DNA of 64,000 bases from Arenicellales bacterium (lineage in GTDB: Bacteria > Pseudomonadota > Gammaproteobacteria > Arenicellales > JAHEKD01), in assembly GCA_028284225.1 (NCBI GenBank), contig JANQSD010000002.1:62001-126000 (forward strand), given 5' to 3'. The notes under the pieces were generated by a model. It did no database searches. It saw only the letters and a program-made list of their open reading frames with translations, and was not told the origin of the DNA. Positions 1 to 6,909 of this stretch are shown piece after piece. How positions within the stretch are numbered: position 1 is the first letter of the stretch; the number at the start of each line of letters is the position of its first letter. The position numbers were made by a program, and so were the translations under genes.

Positions 1-358
1 CATGCAGGAGCTGGTATTAAGTTATGCTGAGATCCGGCGCCTGCACGGCAAAGAAAGTTACACTCGCCCGTCGCGCTTTGTCGATGAAATCCCGGATGAA
101 TATCTCGCTGAGATCCGAATGACCGGCAATCGCATCAAAACAGTTGCTGTTGGCTCTTCGACCAGCAGTGTCATTGCCAAACACGGTTCTGATAGTGGTT
201 ATAAATTAGGTTCACGAGTAAGACATGCCAAGTTTGGTGAAGGCACAGTCTTGAATTTGGAAGGGCAAGGCGAACATGCACGAATCCAGGTTAATTTTCA
301 AAGTGCCGGCAACAAATGGCTGGTGATTTCATTCGCCAAATTGGAATTAGTCGCTTGA
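1..358 (+). CDS. uvrD: DNA helicase II UvrD, C-terminal end (5' truncated by window edge)
   Basis: UvrD is a superfamily 1, 3'-to-5' DNA helicase of nucleotide excision repair and mismatch repair. Only the last 118 residues are visible; the open frame runs off the left edge. The visible part starts in the final helicase segment (LSYAEIRRLHGKESYTRPSR) and continues into the family's C-terminal tail, where the conserved block RVRHAKFGEGTVLNLEG and the ending KWLVISFAKLEL closely follow known UvrD proteins. The Tudor-like tail is thought to contact partners such as RNA polymerase. The last 10 codons are partly duplicated about 960 bp downstream. Identity is firm; domain integrity upstream cannot be judged. 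Confidence 0.95.
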   Translation, partial: MQELVLSYAEIRRLHGKESYTRPSRFVDEIPDEYLAEIRMTGNRIKTVAVGSSTSSVIAKHGSDSGYKLGSRVRHAKFGEGTVLNLEGQGEHARIQVNFQSAGNKWLVISFAKLELVA

Positions 359-360
359 GT
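330..360 (+). repeat. uvrD-end direct repeat, copy 1
   Basis: The last bases of uvrD and its stop codon (330-360) recur at 1290-1320 with 27 of 31 positions identical by eye. Both copies contain AAATTGGAATTAGTC and end CTTGAGT. The copies flank the methyltransferase gene. Confidence 0.8.
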
Positions 361-380
361 TTAATTTAAAAGGATGCGCA

Positions 381-1205
381 GTGAACCGTTATTTAACAGC
401 TCTAAAAAATCTTATTGCCTCAGTAAAAACTAATCCGCGGCTTTTATCAAAACAACTCTACCATCACAAGTATATACACGAAGGCGAACTATTTTCCGCA
501 AATTATAACGATCCAAATCCATGGTCTATTGAAATTCAAACCACTGACTTGGATAATCCGCTTTTTAACTATTTCAAAGAAAACAAACGAGGAAATGGTA
601 TTTGGAAGTGGAACCACTATTTTGAGATCTATCACAAGCACTTAGCCAAATTTGTAAATACTTCAGTCAATTTACTTGAAATTGGTATCTATAGCGGCGG
701 CAGCCTCAAGATGTGGCATGAGTATTTAGGTAGTCATTCTCATATTTATGGTATCGATATTGAACAAGCATGCCAATCTTATGAAAATGACTATACATCC
801 ATTTTTATCGGTGACCAAGAAAACCGAACTTTCTGGCATAATTTCCGGGAATCCGTCGATAGTATTGATATCATTATCGATGATGGAGGGCATACTCCAG
901 CACAGCAAAAAATTACCCTTGAGGAAATGCTGCCAGCCTTAAATCCCGGTGCTGTTTATATCTGCGAAGATATACATGGAAAATCCAATGCGTTCACCAA
1001 TTATCTATTCAGCCTTATTAATGAACTAAACCAGTATGAACAGTTAGATATGTCTGCACCTGGTTCAAAGGCAACTGCTTTTCAATCCTGCATCCACTCA
1101 ATACATTTCTATCCGTTTGCTGTAGTCATCGAAAAGCGTCCTAAACTTATCAAGCAATTTTCATGTCCCAAAATGGGTGATCAATGGCAACCTTTTACTT
1201 TTTAA
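381..1205 (+). CDS. class I SAM-dependent methyltransferase, probably inserted
   Basis: A 274-residue protein with a Rossmann-type methyltransferase core near residues 95-205. Motif I is LLEIGIYSGGS, the acidic ribose-binding stretch is IYGIDIE, and the post-motif is DIIIDDGGHTPAQQ. This arrangement recalls the family that includes sugar and macrolide O-methyltransferases and cephalosporin-hydroxylase-like proteins (Methyltransf_24 type). Its substrate cannot be told. The start is GTG with AAAAGGA upstream. It is more AT-rich than its neighbours by eye and is bracketed by a direct repeat of the uvrD end, which suggests it arrived as a single-gene insertion. No glycosyltransferase or surface-polysaccharide gene lies beside it. 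Confidence 0.7.
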   Translation: MNRYLTALKNLIASVKTNPRLLSKQLYHHKYIHEGELFSANYNDPNPWSIEIQTTDLDNPLFNYFKENKRGNGIWKWNHYFEIYHKHLAKFVNTSVNLLEIGIYSGGSLKMWHEYLGSHSHIYGIDIEQACQSYENDYTSIFIGDQENRTFWHNFRESVDSIDIIIDDGGHTPAQQKITLEEMLPALNPGAVYICEDIHGKSNAFTNYLFSLINELNQYEQLDMSAPGSKATAFQSCIHSIHFYPFAVVIEKRPKLIKQFSCPKMGDQWQPFTF

Positions 1206-1289
1206 ATCATATAAAAAGACCTTAAAACTAATACATATGAAGTTAATCAATTTTCACACTGATTTCTTACCTTAAAATGTTGATAATTA

Positions 1290-1320
1290 CATTCATTAAA
1301 TTGGAATTAGTCACTTGAGT
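1290..1320 (+). repeat. uvrD-end direct repeat, copy 2
   Basis: Second copy of the uvrD terminal sequence, with four substitutions, all G-to-A or C-to-T relative to copy 1. It now forms the upstream region and TTG start of the next gene, so uvrD and that gene were probably adjacent before the insertion. Confidence 0.8.
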
Positions 1321-1830
1321 GATACGGTGTTTTATTTCGCTTTCGGTTCGAATCTAAATCATCATCGGTTGCATCAGCGAATCGGTGATTATGAACAGAT
1401 CGGCATCGGTTATTTAGCTGGCCATAAACTTGTTTTTAACAAGTGTGGCGGCGATGGCTCCGGGAAGTGCACCGTTGTTGAAAACCAGGACCATGACGTC
1501 TGGGGAACAATCTGCCAACTGAATACAGAACAAAAGCTAAAACTGGATTATTTTGAAGGTGTGGGTCACGGCTATAACGTCGTATTCAAAAATATCGTCA
1601 TGCAAGACCAAACCATTAAAGCCTTGCTTTATCAAGCCCAACTTGATGCCATGGACGATGGGCTGGCACCGTTCGATTGGTATAAGGAATTTGTGCTGAC
1701 TGGGGCAAGGCATCATCGATTCCCTGACGAATATGTAAAGATTATCGATAGCGTTGTCGCAATTCCGGATCAGGACCCTGTCAGAGCAAAGCTAAACAAA
1801 GAGATTTTAAATGGTATTTACCCGTCCTAA
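1315..1830 (+). CDS. gamma-glutamylcyclotransferase family protein (AIG2/GGCT-like)
   Basis: A 171-residue protein of the GGCT-like fold, which converts gamma-glutamyl amino acids or amines to 5-oxoproline. The N-terminal FAFGSNLN is the family's YGSN nucleotide-like binding loop. The segment DVWGTICQLN followed by LDYFEGVGHGYNV carries the conserved glutamate (in YFEG) expected to act as the general acid/base. The start is TTG at 1315, inside the repeated uvrD-end sequence; GTG at 1327 is an alternative, just before FYFAFGSN. No good ribosome-binding site is visible for either. The last codons overlap a C-rich REP-like hairpin. The exact substrate is unknown. Confidence 0.8.
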   Translation: MSDTVFYFAFGSNLNHHRLHQRIGDYEQIGIGYLAGHKLVFNKCGGDGSGKCTVVENQDHDVWGTICQLNTEQKLKLDYFEGVGHGYNVVFKNIVMQDQTIKALLYQAQLDAMDDGLAPFDWYKEFVLTGARHHRFPDEYVKIIDSVVAIPDQDPVRAKLNKEILNGIYPS

Positions 1831-1850
1831 CCTCCCCTGACAAGAGGGAG
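1820..1850. repeat. C-rich REP-like element
   Basis: ACCCGTCCTAACCTCCCCTG followed by AGGGAG makes an imperfect hairpin between two convergent genes and overlaps the stop codon of the upstream gene. It matches the elements at 15460-15550. It may double as a two-way terminator. Confidence 0.5.
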
Positions 1851-1851
1851 T

Positions 1852-2265
1852 TCAGTCTACACAGCGCCAGGAACGCGCCATAATGTTACCTTCTCTATCG
1901 AATACCCAACGAGAACCTTTGCTGAATTTTGTCGTCGGTTGCTTTTTATCGTCGGATTTCACTCGTTTGGCTAACCACTGAGCGCTAAGCTTGGTGCCTT
2001 GTTGGCAATCTTTTTCTGCATAAACCTCACAGTATTCAAACCCTTTAACTGCGATTCGATGTAAGCGACTTCTTTTCAGTAGATTATGGCAGCCCGGTTG
2101 ATCGGTATCTTTGACCAGTGTCAGCGCAATTTGTTGGCCCTGGCTATTTGTACGATAAAACCAGATGTTGCCGTCACTACTGCTTTTTGTGCTCGATTGT
2201 CCGCCTCCGGAAGAGGCACAGGCAGATAAAAATACAATGATAATAAGAGCAATAAAATAACGCAC
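1852..2265 (-). CDS. small putative lipoprotein, unknown function
   Basis: A 137-residue protein with a lipoprotein signal: hydrophobic FIALIIIVFL then lipobox LSAC with the acylated cysteine at about residue 16, followed by a Ser/Gly-rich linker. The mature part has four cysteines (PGCHNLL, FEYCEVY, KDCQQG, SWRCVD) that could form two disulfides, as expected for a periplasmic domain. I do not recognise the family. It stands alone on the minus strand, convergent with the cyclotransferase gene and about 70 bp downstream of gloA, with which it might be co-transcribed. Confidence 0.65.
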   Translation of the reverse strand: MRYFIALIIIVFLSACASSGGGQSSTKSSSDGNIWFYRTNSQGQQIALTLVKDTDQPGCHNLLKRSRLHRIAVKGFEYCEVYAEKDCQQGTKLSAQWLAKRVKSDDKKQPTTKFSKGSRWVFDREGNIMARSWRCVD

Positions 2266-2333
2266 GATTACAAACCATTAAATATCTACCTTAAGTTTAT
2301 AACATCAATGAGCTGAATGCTCTGTTAGTACAC

Positions 2334-2765
2334 CTAAGAATCCTTTGAAATCGGCTCATTCAATTCTATCGGATAACCGTCCGGGTCTTTAATAAATGCC
2401 AAAATTCGAGTACCGTGCTTCATCGGTGACGGTTCTTTGCTGAATTCAACCCCTTCCGATTTTAAATATTCACTGGTTGCATAAACATCGGAAACTTTTA
2501 ATGCCAGATGGCCCCAACCATTACCACGATCATAATCATCCTGCTGGTCCCAGTTATAGGTTAATTCAAGTGTGGGACCATCGTCTTCACCCTGATAACC
2601 AATAAATGTGTTGGTAAATTTGCCTTCGGGATAATCATTTTGACGCAGTATTTTCATACCTAATATGCGAGTGTAAAAATCCAGCGATTTTTCCAAGTCC
2701 TTGACTCTAAGCATAGTATGATCAATGCGAAAATCAGGCTTTGAAGAATTTTTATCTGACATCAT
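2334..2765 (-). CDS. gloA: lactoylglutathione lyase (glyoxalase I)
   Basis: A 143-residue VOC-fold metalloenzyme that isomerises the methylglyoxal-glutathione hemithioacetal to S-lactoylglutathione. It follows E. coli GloA closely: DHTMLRVKDLEKSLDFYT at the N terminus, LELTYNW in the middle, GWGHLALKV, and DPDGYPIELNEP at the end. The four metal ligands (His in DHTM, Glu in LELT, His in GHLAL, Glu in IELNE) are all present. The start is a double ATG preceded by GAGGAACAA. It is the third gene of a tight minus-strand set after the cupin and the Rieske oxygenase, an unusual setting for gloA. Confidence 0.9.
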   Translation of the reverse strand: MMSDKNSSKPDFRIDHTMLRVKDLEKSLDFYTRILGMKILRQNDYPEGKFTNTFIGYQGEDDGPTLELTYNWDQQDDYDRGNGWGHLALKVSDVYATSEYLKSEGVEFSKEPSPMKHGTRILAFIKDPDGYPIELNEPISKDS

Positions 2766-2780
2766 TTGTTCCTCATAATT

Positions 2781-3896
2781 CTAAGTTTCAATTGTAGCGT
2801 TTAAAGCCAATTCCTGAAAACGCCTGACGCTGTCCTCCCAGTGTGGTGACAACAAGCCTCCTCGTTCTGCCAATGGCGATGCGCGGCCTTGTTGCAAACG
2901 CTCGCACATTTCATGATCTTCTTTATGCACATCATGCCAGAGTGTTTTTAAACTGCTGATTTCTTCTTCACTACGCAGATTGCCATCCGTAGTGTAGATC
3001 ACTCGTTTTTGTTGTGTCCGGTTTACGCTAATCGGAATATCCAGATGCACGCCCATTTGATCGGGAAAATAGCGGCCAAACACAAAATTTGGAAACAAGG
3101 TTAAATACAATGAACTGACGGCCAGAGTATTTTCCTTTTTATCCTCGCCATTATCATCAATATCTACAGCACTGCCCAGACAGTGCTCATCGATGACTGT
3201 GTAGTGATCCTTCAGCGGCTGGTCCGTCGTTGATGAATGCACAAATTGAACATGGTACGGTTCAATAAAATTCTCCAGTAATAATTTCCAGTTGCATTTC
3301 ACCTCTCCAAACTCAACGGTAGCAACAGGTTTGACCTGATTGAAATCAACATCAGCCAAGCGTTTTTTCAAAGGCTGGATATGATGTTCAAAAGACGTTG
3401 GGGCCGTGCTTAAATTTATAAAAATCCAGTCAAACCAAACTTCACAGTTTATTTCTGCCAAAGGATGTTGGCTTAAGTCAAAACCATCTGGAGTATGTTG
3501 CTCAGAACCGGCAAAAAACGGCGTCGATTTAAGTTCGCCATCTAAACCATAGACCCAAGAATGGTAGGGGCAGCGAATTCTCGGCCCCACATTACCACGC
3601 TTATCAATCAACTTCAGACAACGATGACGACAAACATTATGAAAAGCTTTAATTTTGTGTTCCGAGCTTCGGATCAGAAAGATCGGCAATCCCGCAATAT
3701 TAAACGGGACAACATCCCCAATATTCTTAAGCTCATGGGCAAATCCAGCAAACACCCAGGAATTAGCAAACAAGGTTTGCTGCTCCACAAGCCAGTAGTC
3801 TTCACTTGTATACGCGTAGGCGGGTAAACCGCTGGCTACCGGTTTTTGATTCGAAAAATTTTGAGTAATTTCATTAAGTTTTGCTGTAGGAATCAT
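2781..3896 (-). CDS. Rieske-type ring-hydroxylating oxygenase, alpha subunit family
   Basis: A 371-residue Rieske non-haem iron oxygenase. The [2Fe-2S] ligands are in VCRHRCLKL (Cys-x-His) and RCPYHSWVYG (Cys-x-x-His). The catalytic domain has NWKLLLENFIEPYHVQFVH, carrying the two histidines of the mononuclear iron site. The family includes aromatic dioxygenases but also demethylases and monooxygenases acting on choline, carnitine or betaines, and nothing seen here fixes the substrate. A strong ribosome-binding site (AAGGAGG) precedes ATG. No ferredoxin or reductase partner is nearby. It sits between a cupin gene (32 bp gap) and gloA (15 bp gap), likely one operon facing a LysR regulator. Confidence 0.85.
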   Translation of the reverse strand: MIPTAKLNEITQNFSNQKPVASGLPAYAYTSEDYWLVEQQTLFANSWVFAGFAHELKNIGDVVPFNIAGLPIFLIRSSEHKIKAFHNVCRHRCLKLIDKRGNVGPRIRCPYHSWVYGLDGELKSTPFFAGSEQHTPDGFDLSQHPLAEINCEVWFDWIFINLSTAPTSFEHHIQPLKKRLADVDFNQVKPVATVEFGEVKCNWKLLLENFIEPYHVQFVHSSTTDQPLKDHYTVIDEHCLGSAVDIDDNGEDKKENTLAVSSLYLTLFPNFVFGRYFPDQMGVHLDIPISVNRTQQKRVIYTTDGNLRSEEEISSLKTLWHDVHKEDHEMCERLQQGRASPLAERGGLLSPHWEDSVRRFQELALNATIET

Positions 3897-3928
3897 TGGC
3901 AGGCCTCCTTACCAATCACTGAATTTAA

Positions 3929-4333
3929 TTAACTACTTTGCGGCATATCCTCAGCATCAATCCCTGGAACATACGTAACACCGGCAAGCTCCTTCCAGTT
4001 AACCGGAAACGCCGCATAAAAGATCACGCATTTATCGTCGGCTTCGTATTTGACATGATTATCTTTAGGCACATACATTAAATCACCAGGATTTAGAACA
4101 TAATCCACTTCGTCAACAACTAGCCGAAATGTACCTTGATGACAGTATATCAACTCATCACAGGTTAAATCCCACGGCACAGAAACGTCATTCAGAAAAT
4201 TAATTCCACCTGCCATGCTGTCGCTGTTTTTTGTATTAACAAACGGCTTGATAAAGGTGCCGCCTTTATCGAGTGTTTCTAAGCGATGTTCAACATCTGA
4301 GAACCTGAATACCGAAGGTGCAGTCATTGTCAA
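3929..4333 (-). CDS. cupin-domain protein (EutQ-like)
   Basis: A 134-residue single-domain cupin. The first cupin motif region is around CDELIYCHQGTFRLVVD and the second around LNPGDLMYVPKDNHVKYE, where PGDLMYVPKDNH is the classic turn-and-histidine motif. The pattern resembles the ethanolamine-utilisation EutQ-like subfamily; no other ethanolamine genes are present, so that role is not implied. It is the first gene of the minus-strand set with the Rieske oxygenase and gloA. It could bind a metal and act on, or sense, the same small molecule as the oxygenase. Confidence 0.7.
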   Translation of the reverse strand: MTMTAPSVFRFSDVEHRLETLDKGGTFIKPFVNTKNSDSMAGGINFLNDVSVPWDLTCDELIYCHQGTFRLVVDEVDYVLNPGDLMYVPKDNHVKYEADDKCVIFYAAFPVNWKELAGVTYVPGIDAEDMPQSS

Positions 4334-4401
4334 CTTCCATTAAGTTAGATTTTCTCACTCTATTTAAAATTTAATTTATTTATACTGATAAATGTTTAAA
4401 C

Positions 4402-4424
4402 ATTATTGAGATATACTCAATAAT
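4402..4424. promoter_or_regulatory. likely LysR-type operator
   Basis: ATTATTGAG, five bases ATATA, then CTCAATAAT: a perfect 9+9 bp inverted repeat ending one base before the regulator's ATG. It contains the T-N11-A core of LysR-type sites, so it probably serves autoregulation and control of the divergent cupin-Rieske-gloA set. Confidence 0.65.
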
Positions 4425-4425
4425 T

Positions 4426-5307
4426 ATGAGCAGATACCGGCAACCTTCATTAAAAGCGTTAAAGGCATTCGAGACGGTATCACGGCATCTACATGTCAAT
4501 CAGGCTGCGGAGGAGTTATTTGTGACCTCCTCGGCTATCAGCCACTTAATCAGACAATTGGAACAGGACTTAGGTGTTCCCCTGACTAAACGCTCAGGTC
4601 GAAATATTGCCTTGACCGAGGCAGGTTTACAATTTGCTCCAGGCTTACAAAAAGCCTTCCGTCAGTTGACAGACTTGGTTGAGGATGTCAGGCATAATAA
4701 TAATCCGCATTCACTGACGGTTAGTTCCAGGCCCTACTTTGCATTTAAATGGTTATCACCCAGGCTGAGCAAGTTTTGGCTTGAACAACCCGACATCGAG
4801 CTGCAATTGATTCATACTAACCAAACTACCGATTTTTCCAATGAACGTGTTGATTTAGCGATTGAATGGCTGAGTACAGAAAAAGCCGGCAAAGACCATT
4901 TGTTGTTGATCCCTGGAGAGCTTACCCCTGTCATCAGTCCTGACTTGATGGGTCCTGAAAAAATCAGGACCCCTGGTGATTTACTCCAATACACCTTGCT
5001 AAAGGAAACTGATTATGACAGCTGGCAAGACTGGTTTGCGCTGACAGGTGAAAATCATAAAACGGCTAGGCAGACGCTTTTGATAGATGATAGTAATGTT
5101 CGCTATCAAGCCGCGATTAACGGTCAAGGTGTCGAATTAGGCTGTCGCTCATTGGTTTACGATGATCTGGCGGCGGGCAAATTAATAGCCCCATTTGAAT
5201 TATCGCTTAACAGCTTTTCGTATTATTTAGTTATACCGAAAAACCGCCAGCCCAAGCCGGCCGCAGAAAAGTTCATCGCCTGGCTCAGGCGTGAAGTAAA
5301 TTTATGA
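4426..5307 (+). CDS. LysR-family transcriptional regulator (GcvA-like)
   Basis: A 293-residue regulator. The N-terminal helix-turn-helix reads NQAAEELFVTSSAISHLIRQ followed by LGVPLTKRSGRNIALTEAG, typical of the GcvA branch of LysR proteins. The rest is a periplasmic-binding-like effector domain. It is transcribed divergently from the cupin gene with only 92 bp between, and a perfect palindrome lies just before its start, so it very likely controls the cupin-Rieske-gloA set in response to that pathway's substrate. The effector is unknown. Confidence 0.88.
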   Translation: MSRYRQPSLKALKAFETVSRHLHVNQAAEELFVTSSAISHLIRQLEQDLGVPLTKRSGRNIALTEAGLQFAPGLQKAFRQLTDLVEDVRHNNNPHSLTVSSRPYFAFKWLSPRLSKFWLEQPDIELQLIHTNQTTDFSNERVDLAIEWLSTEKAGKDHLLLIPGELTPVISPDLMGPEKIRTPGDLLQYTLLKETDYDSWQDWFALTGENHKTARQTLLIDDSNVRYQAAINGQGVELGCRSLVYDDLAAGKLIAPFELSLNSFSYYLVIPKNRQPKPAAEKFIAWLRREVNL

Positions 5308-5316
5308 CTTATCTGA

Positions 5317-5658
5317 CTACCAGTTACCGATAGTCCACTCAGGCACCACAACATCACTGTCGATGCTGGTATCGGAGTTATTAATGTTACCGTTACCATC
5401 TTGGTCGGCAAGAATATAGGCAGGTGTATCTTTAGGCGCAACTTCAACTTTATACGTCACACCTTGGTTTTGATACTCCTTCACCGTGGTCGTGCCTGCC
5501 TGGCGGATTTTGACTGAAGATTGAAACTGGTCATTAAGAACTTCCTGGGCGGATTTTTTTGTTCCAGCTTCAATAGTCTCCAGCGGTTGATTCGACTGAG
5601 CATAGGCAACAGGTATACACAGAATTGTAGCGGCAAACAATGTCGATATTTTTTTCAT
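5317..5658 (-). CDS. DUF2782 periplasmic protein
   Basis: A small exported protein. The signal peptide KKISTLFAATILCIPVAYAQ is followed by a mature domain that has the DUF2782 pattern: a basic/aromatic strand (VTYKVEVAPKDTPAYILADQ), an Asp-rich DQDGNGNI segment and the C-terminal VVPEWTIGNW. Function is unknown; the family is commonly found near polA in gammaproteobacteria, and polA lies about 5 kb away here. I place the start at ATG 5658 because it begins the signal peptide; a TTG eight codons earlier is possible. It is convergent with the LysR gene, with 9 bp between them. Confidence 0.75.
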   Translation of the reverse strand: MKKISTLFAATILCIPVAYAQSNQPLETIEAGTKKSAQEVLNDQFQSSVKIRQAGTTTVKEYQNQGVTYKVEVAPKDTPAYILADQDGNGNINNSDTSIDSDVVVPEWTIGNW

Positions 5659-5808
5659 CAATTTAACTATATCTCTTTTCAATAGCTGGTTTCTTAACCC
5701 TTAATCATCAAAGGGTGTACACAAGTATAACAGGAATATGTCGTTTTTCATCGATTTGAGCAAATCAATAACACAGTCTTTTTCAGATATGAGATAGTCT
5801 CGCTATTT

Positions 5809-6708
5809 GTGGACCAGCTAATCCTTGCCATGCCCAACAATGACTTAAAACGTGGAATTATTTTCTCGATCACCTCGGCCGTTTGTTTTGGGTGTGTGAC
5901 TACTTTTGCACGGATCACTTACGAGCAAGGTAGCAACTCTTTGACCGTAGGTATTTTTCGTTCTGTATTCGGTATTGCGCTTTGCCTATTACTGATCCTG
6001 GTCCAGTCAAAAACACTGGCTTTAAGCAAAAGTAAACTTAGCGGTATTATGCTGGTTTCATTATGCACCAGCGGCATAGCGCTGGGTTATTTAGGTGCAG
6101 TGCAATTCATTCCTGTCGGTCTTGCCGCCATTATCTTTTTCACCTGGCCAATATTACTGTTAGTCTATTTATCTATCCGCCAGCCAGGAATAATTCCCGC
6201 AAAGTTGTTATCCAGTTTTGGTTTAGCGTTTATTGGATTGTGCCTGGTGATTGGCCCGGTTTTCACAAATTTAAACTTAGTCGGAATAAGCCTGGCATTA
6301 CTGGCTGCCTTCAGTGCAGCCGGAGTTTTCGTGACATCACAGCATTACTTCAAATCGCTGGATCTGATTGTCGCTGCTTTTTGGGTTAATATTTTCACCC
6401 TGGCAATCATATGCATGATCACCTTTTTGAGCCATCAATTTCAGATGCCAAATACTCGATTAGGTTACTTGACCATGCTGCTTGCCAGCGGCGGCTATGC
6501 CTGCGGTTTATTAACGATGTTTATCGCCATCCAACATATCGGTGCAGCCAGGAGTGCTTTATATTTCAACCTTGAGCCTGTGATAGCAACTATTGCAGCG
6601 ATGTTATTGCTGGGTGAATTCCTGACTACAATCCAATTAACTGGTTTTGCAATTATTATGGGCATCCTGTTCTACACTTCCATTGGGCAGCAAAACCAGG
6701 ATGAATAA
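5809..6708 (+). CDS. EamA/DMT-superfamily transporter
   Basis: A roughly 299-residue inner-membrane protein with about ten hydrophobic segments arranged as two EamA repeats, such as GIIFSITSAVCFGCVTTFAR at the start of the first and GISLALLAAFSAAGVFVTSQ at the start of the second. The second half ends with the family motif AARSALYFNLEPVIATIAAM and LLGEFLT. DMT proteins usually export metabolites or amino acids; the cargo cannot be inferred. The start is GTG 5809 or, equally plausibly, ATG 5830; neither has a clear ribosome-binding site. It stands alone, followed by a MITE-like element. Confidence 0.8.
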   Translation: MDQLILAMPNNDLKRGIIFSITSAVCFGCVTTFARITYEQGSNSLTVGIFRSVFGIALCLLLILVQSKTLALSKSKLSGIMLVSLCTSGIALGYLGAVQFIPVGLAAIIFFTWPILLLVYLSIRQPGIIPAKLLSSFGLAFIGLCLVIGPVFTNLNLVGISLALLAAFSAAGVFVTSQHYFKSLDLIVAAFWVNIFTLAIICMITFLSHQFQMPNTRLGYLTMLLASGGYACGLLTMFIAIQHIGAARSALYFNLEPVIATIAAMLLLGEFLTTIQLTGFAIIMGILFYTSIGQQNQDE

Positions 6709-6754
6709 TCGATTCTACAATCCGGGATGATGCTAAGATGTAGTAAAAATTATT

Positions 6755-6895
6755 AGAATCTATCTCAAAATAGTCGAGCGCTGCTCAGACGAGGCAAAAG
6801 TGAGCGAAAAAGCGCAGTTTACATAGAGTAAATGAGTATTTTGAGCGAGCTTTTAACGACGTATCAACAAGCACAGACATTTTGAGATAGATTCT
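6755..6895. mobile_element. MITE-like element, full copy (family A)
   Basis: A 141-bp non-coding element with perfect terminal inverted repeats: AGAATCTATCTCAAAAT at the left and its exact complement at the right, extending to TA on both sides (6754-6755 and 6895-6896). The TA flanks fit IS630/mariner-type insertion. It has no ORF. Related copies lie at 58501-58640, 49408-49504 and 42132-42177. It ends 14 bp before the next start codon, so it probably supplies part of that gene's 5' region. Confidence 0.75.
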
Positions 6896-6909
6896 ACTCT
6901 GGATGGAGA

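Noticed and set aside
1342-1360. GGTTCGAATCTAAATC looks like a tRNA T-arm
   Set aside because: It encodes the GSNLN loop of the cyclotransferase, and no cloverleaf surrounds it.
3929-4333. DMSP lyase of the cupin type (DddQ/L/W) for the small cupin
   Set aside because: The metal-site pattern of those lyases is not visible and no DMSP genes are nearby; EutQ-like cupin fits better.
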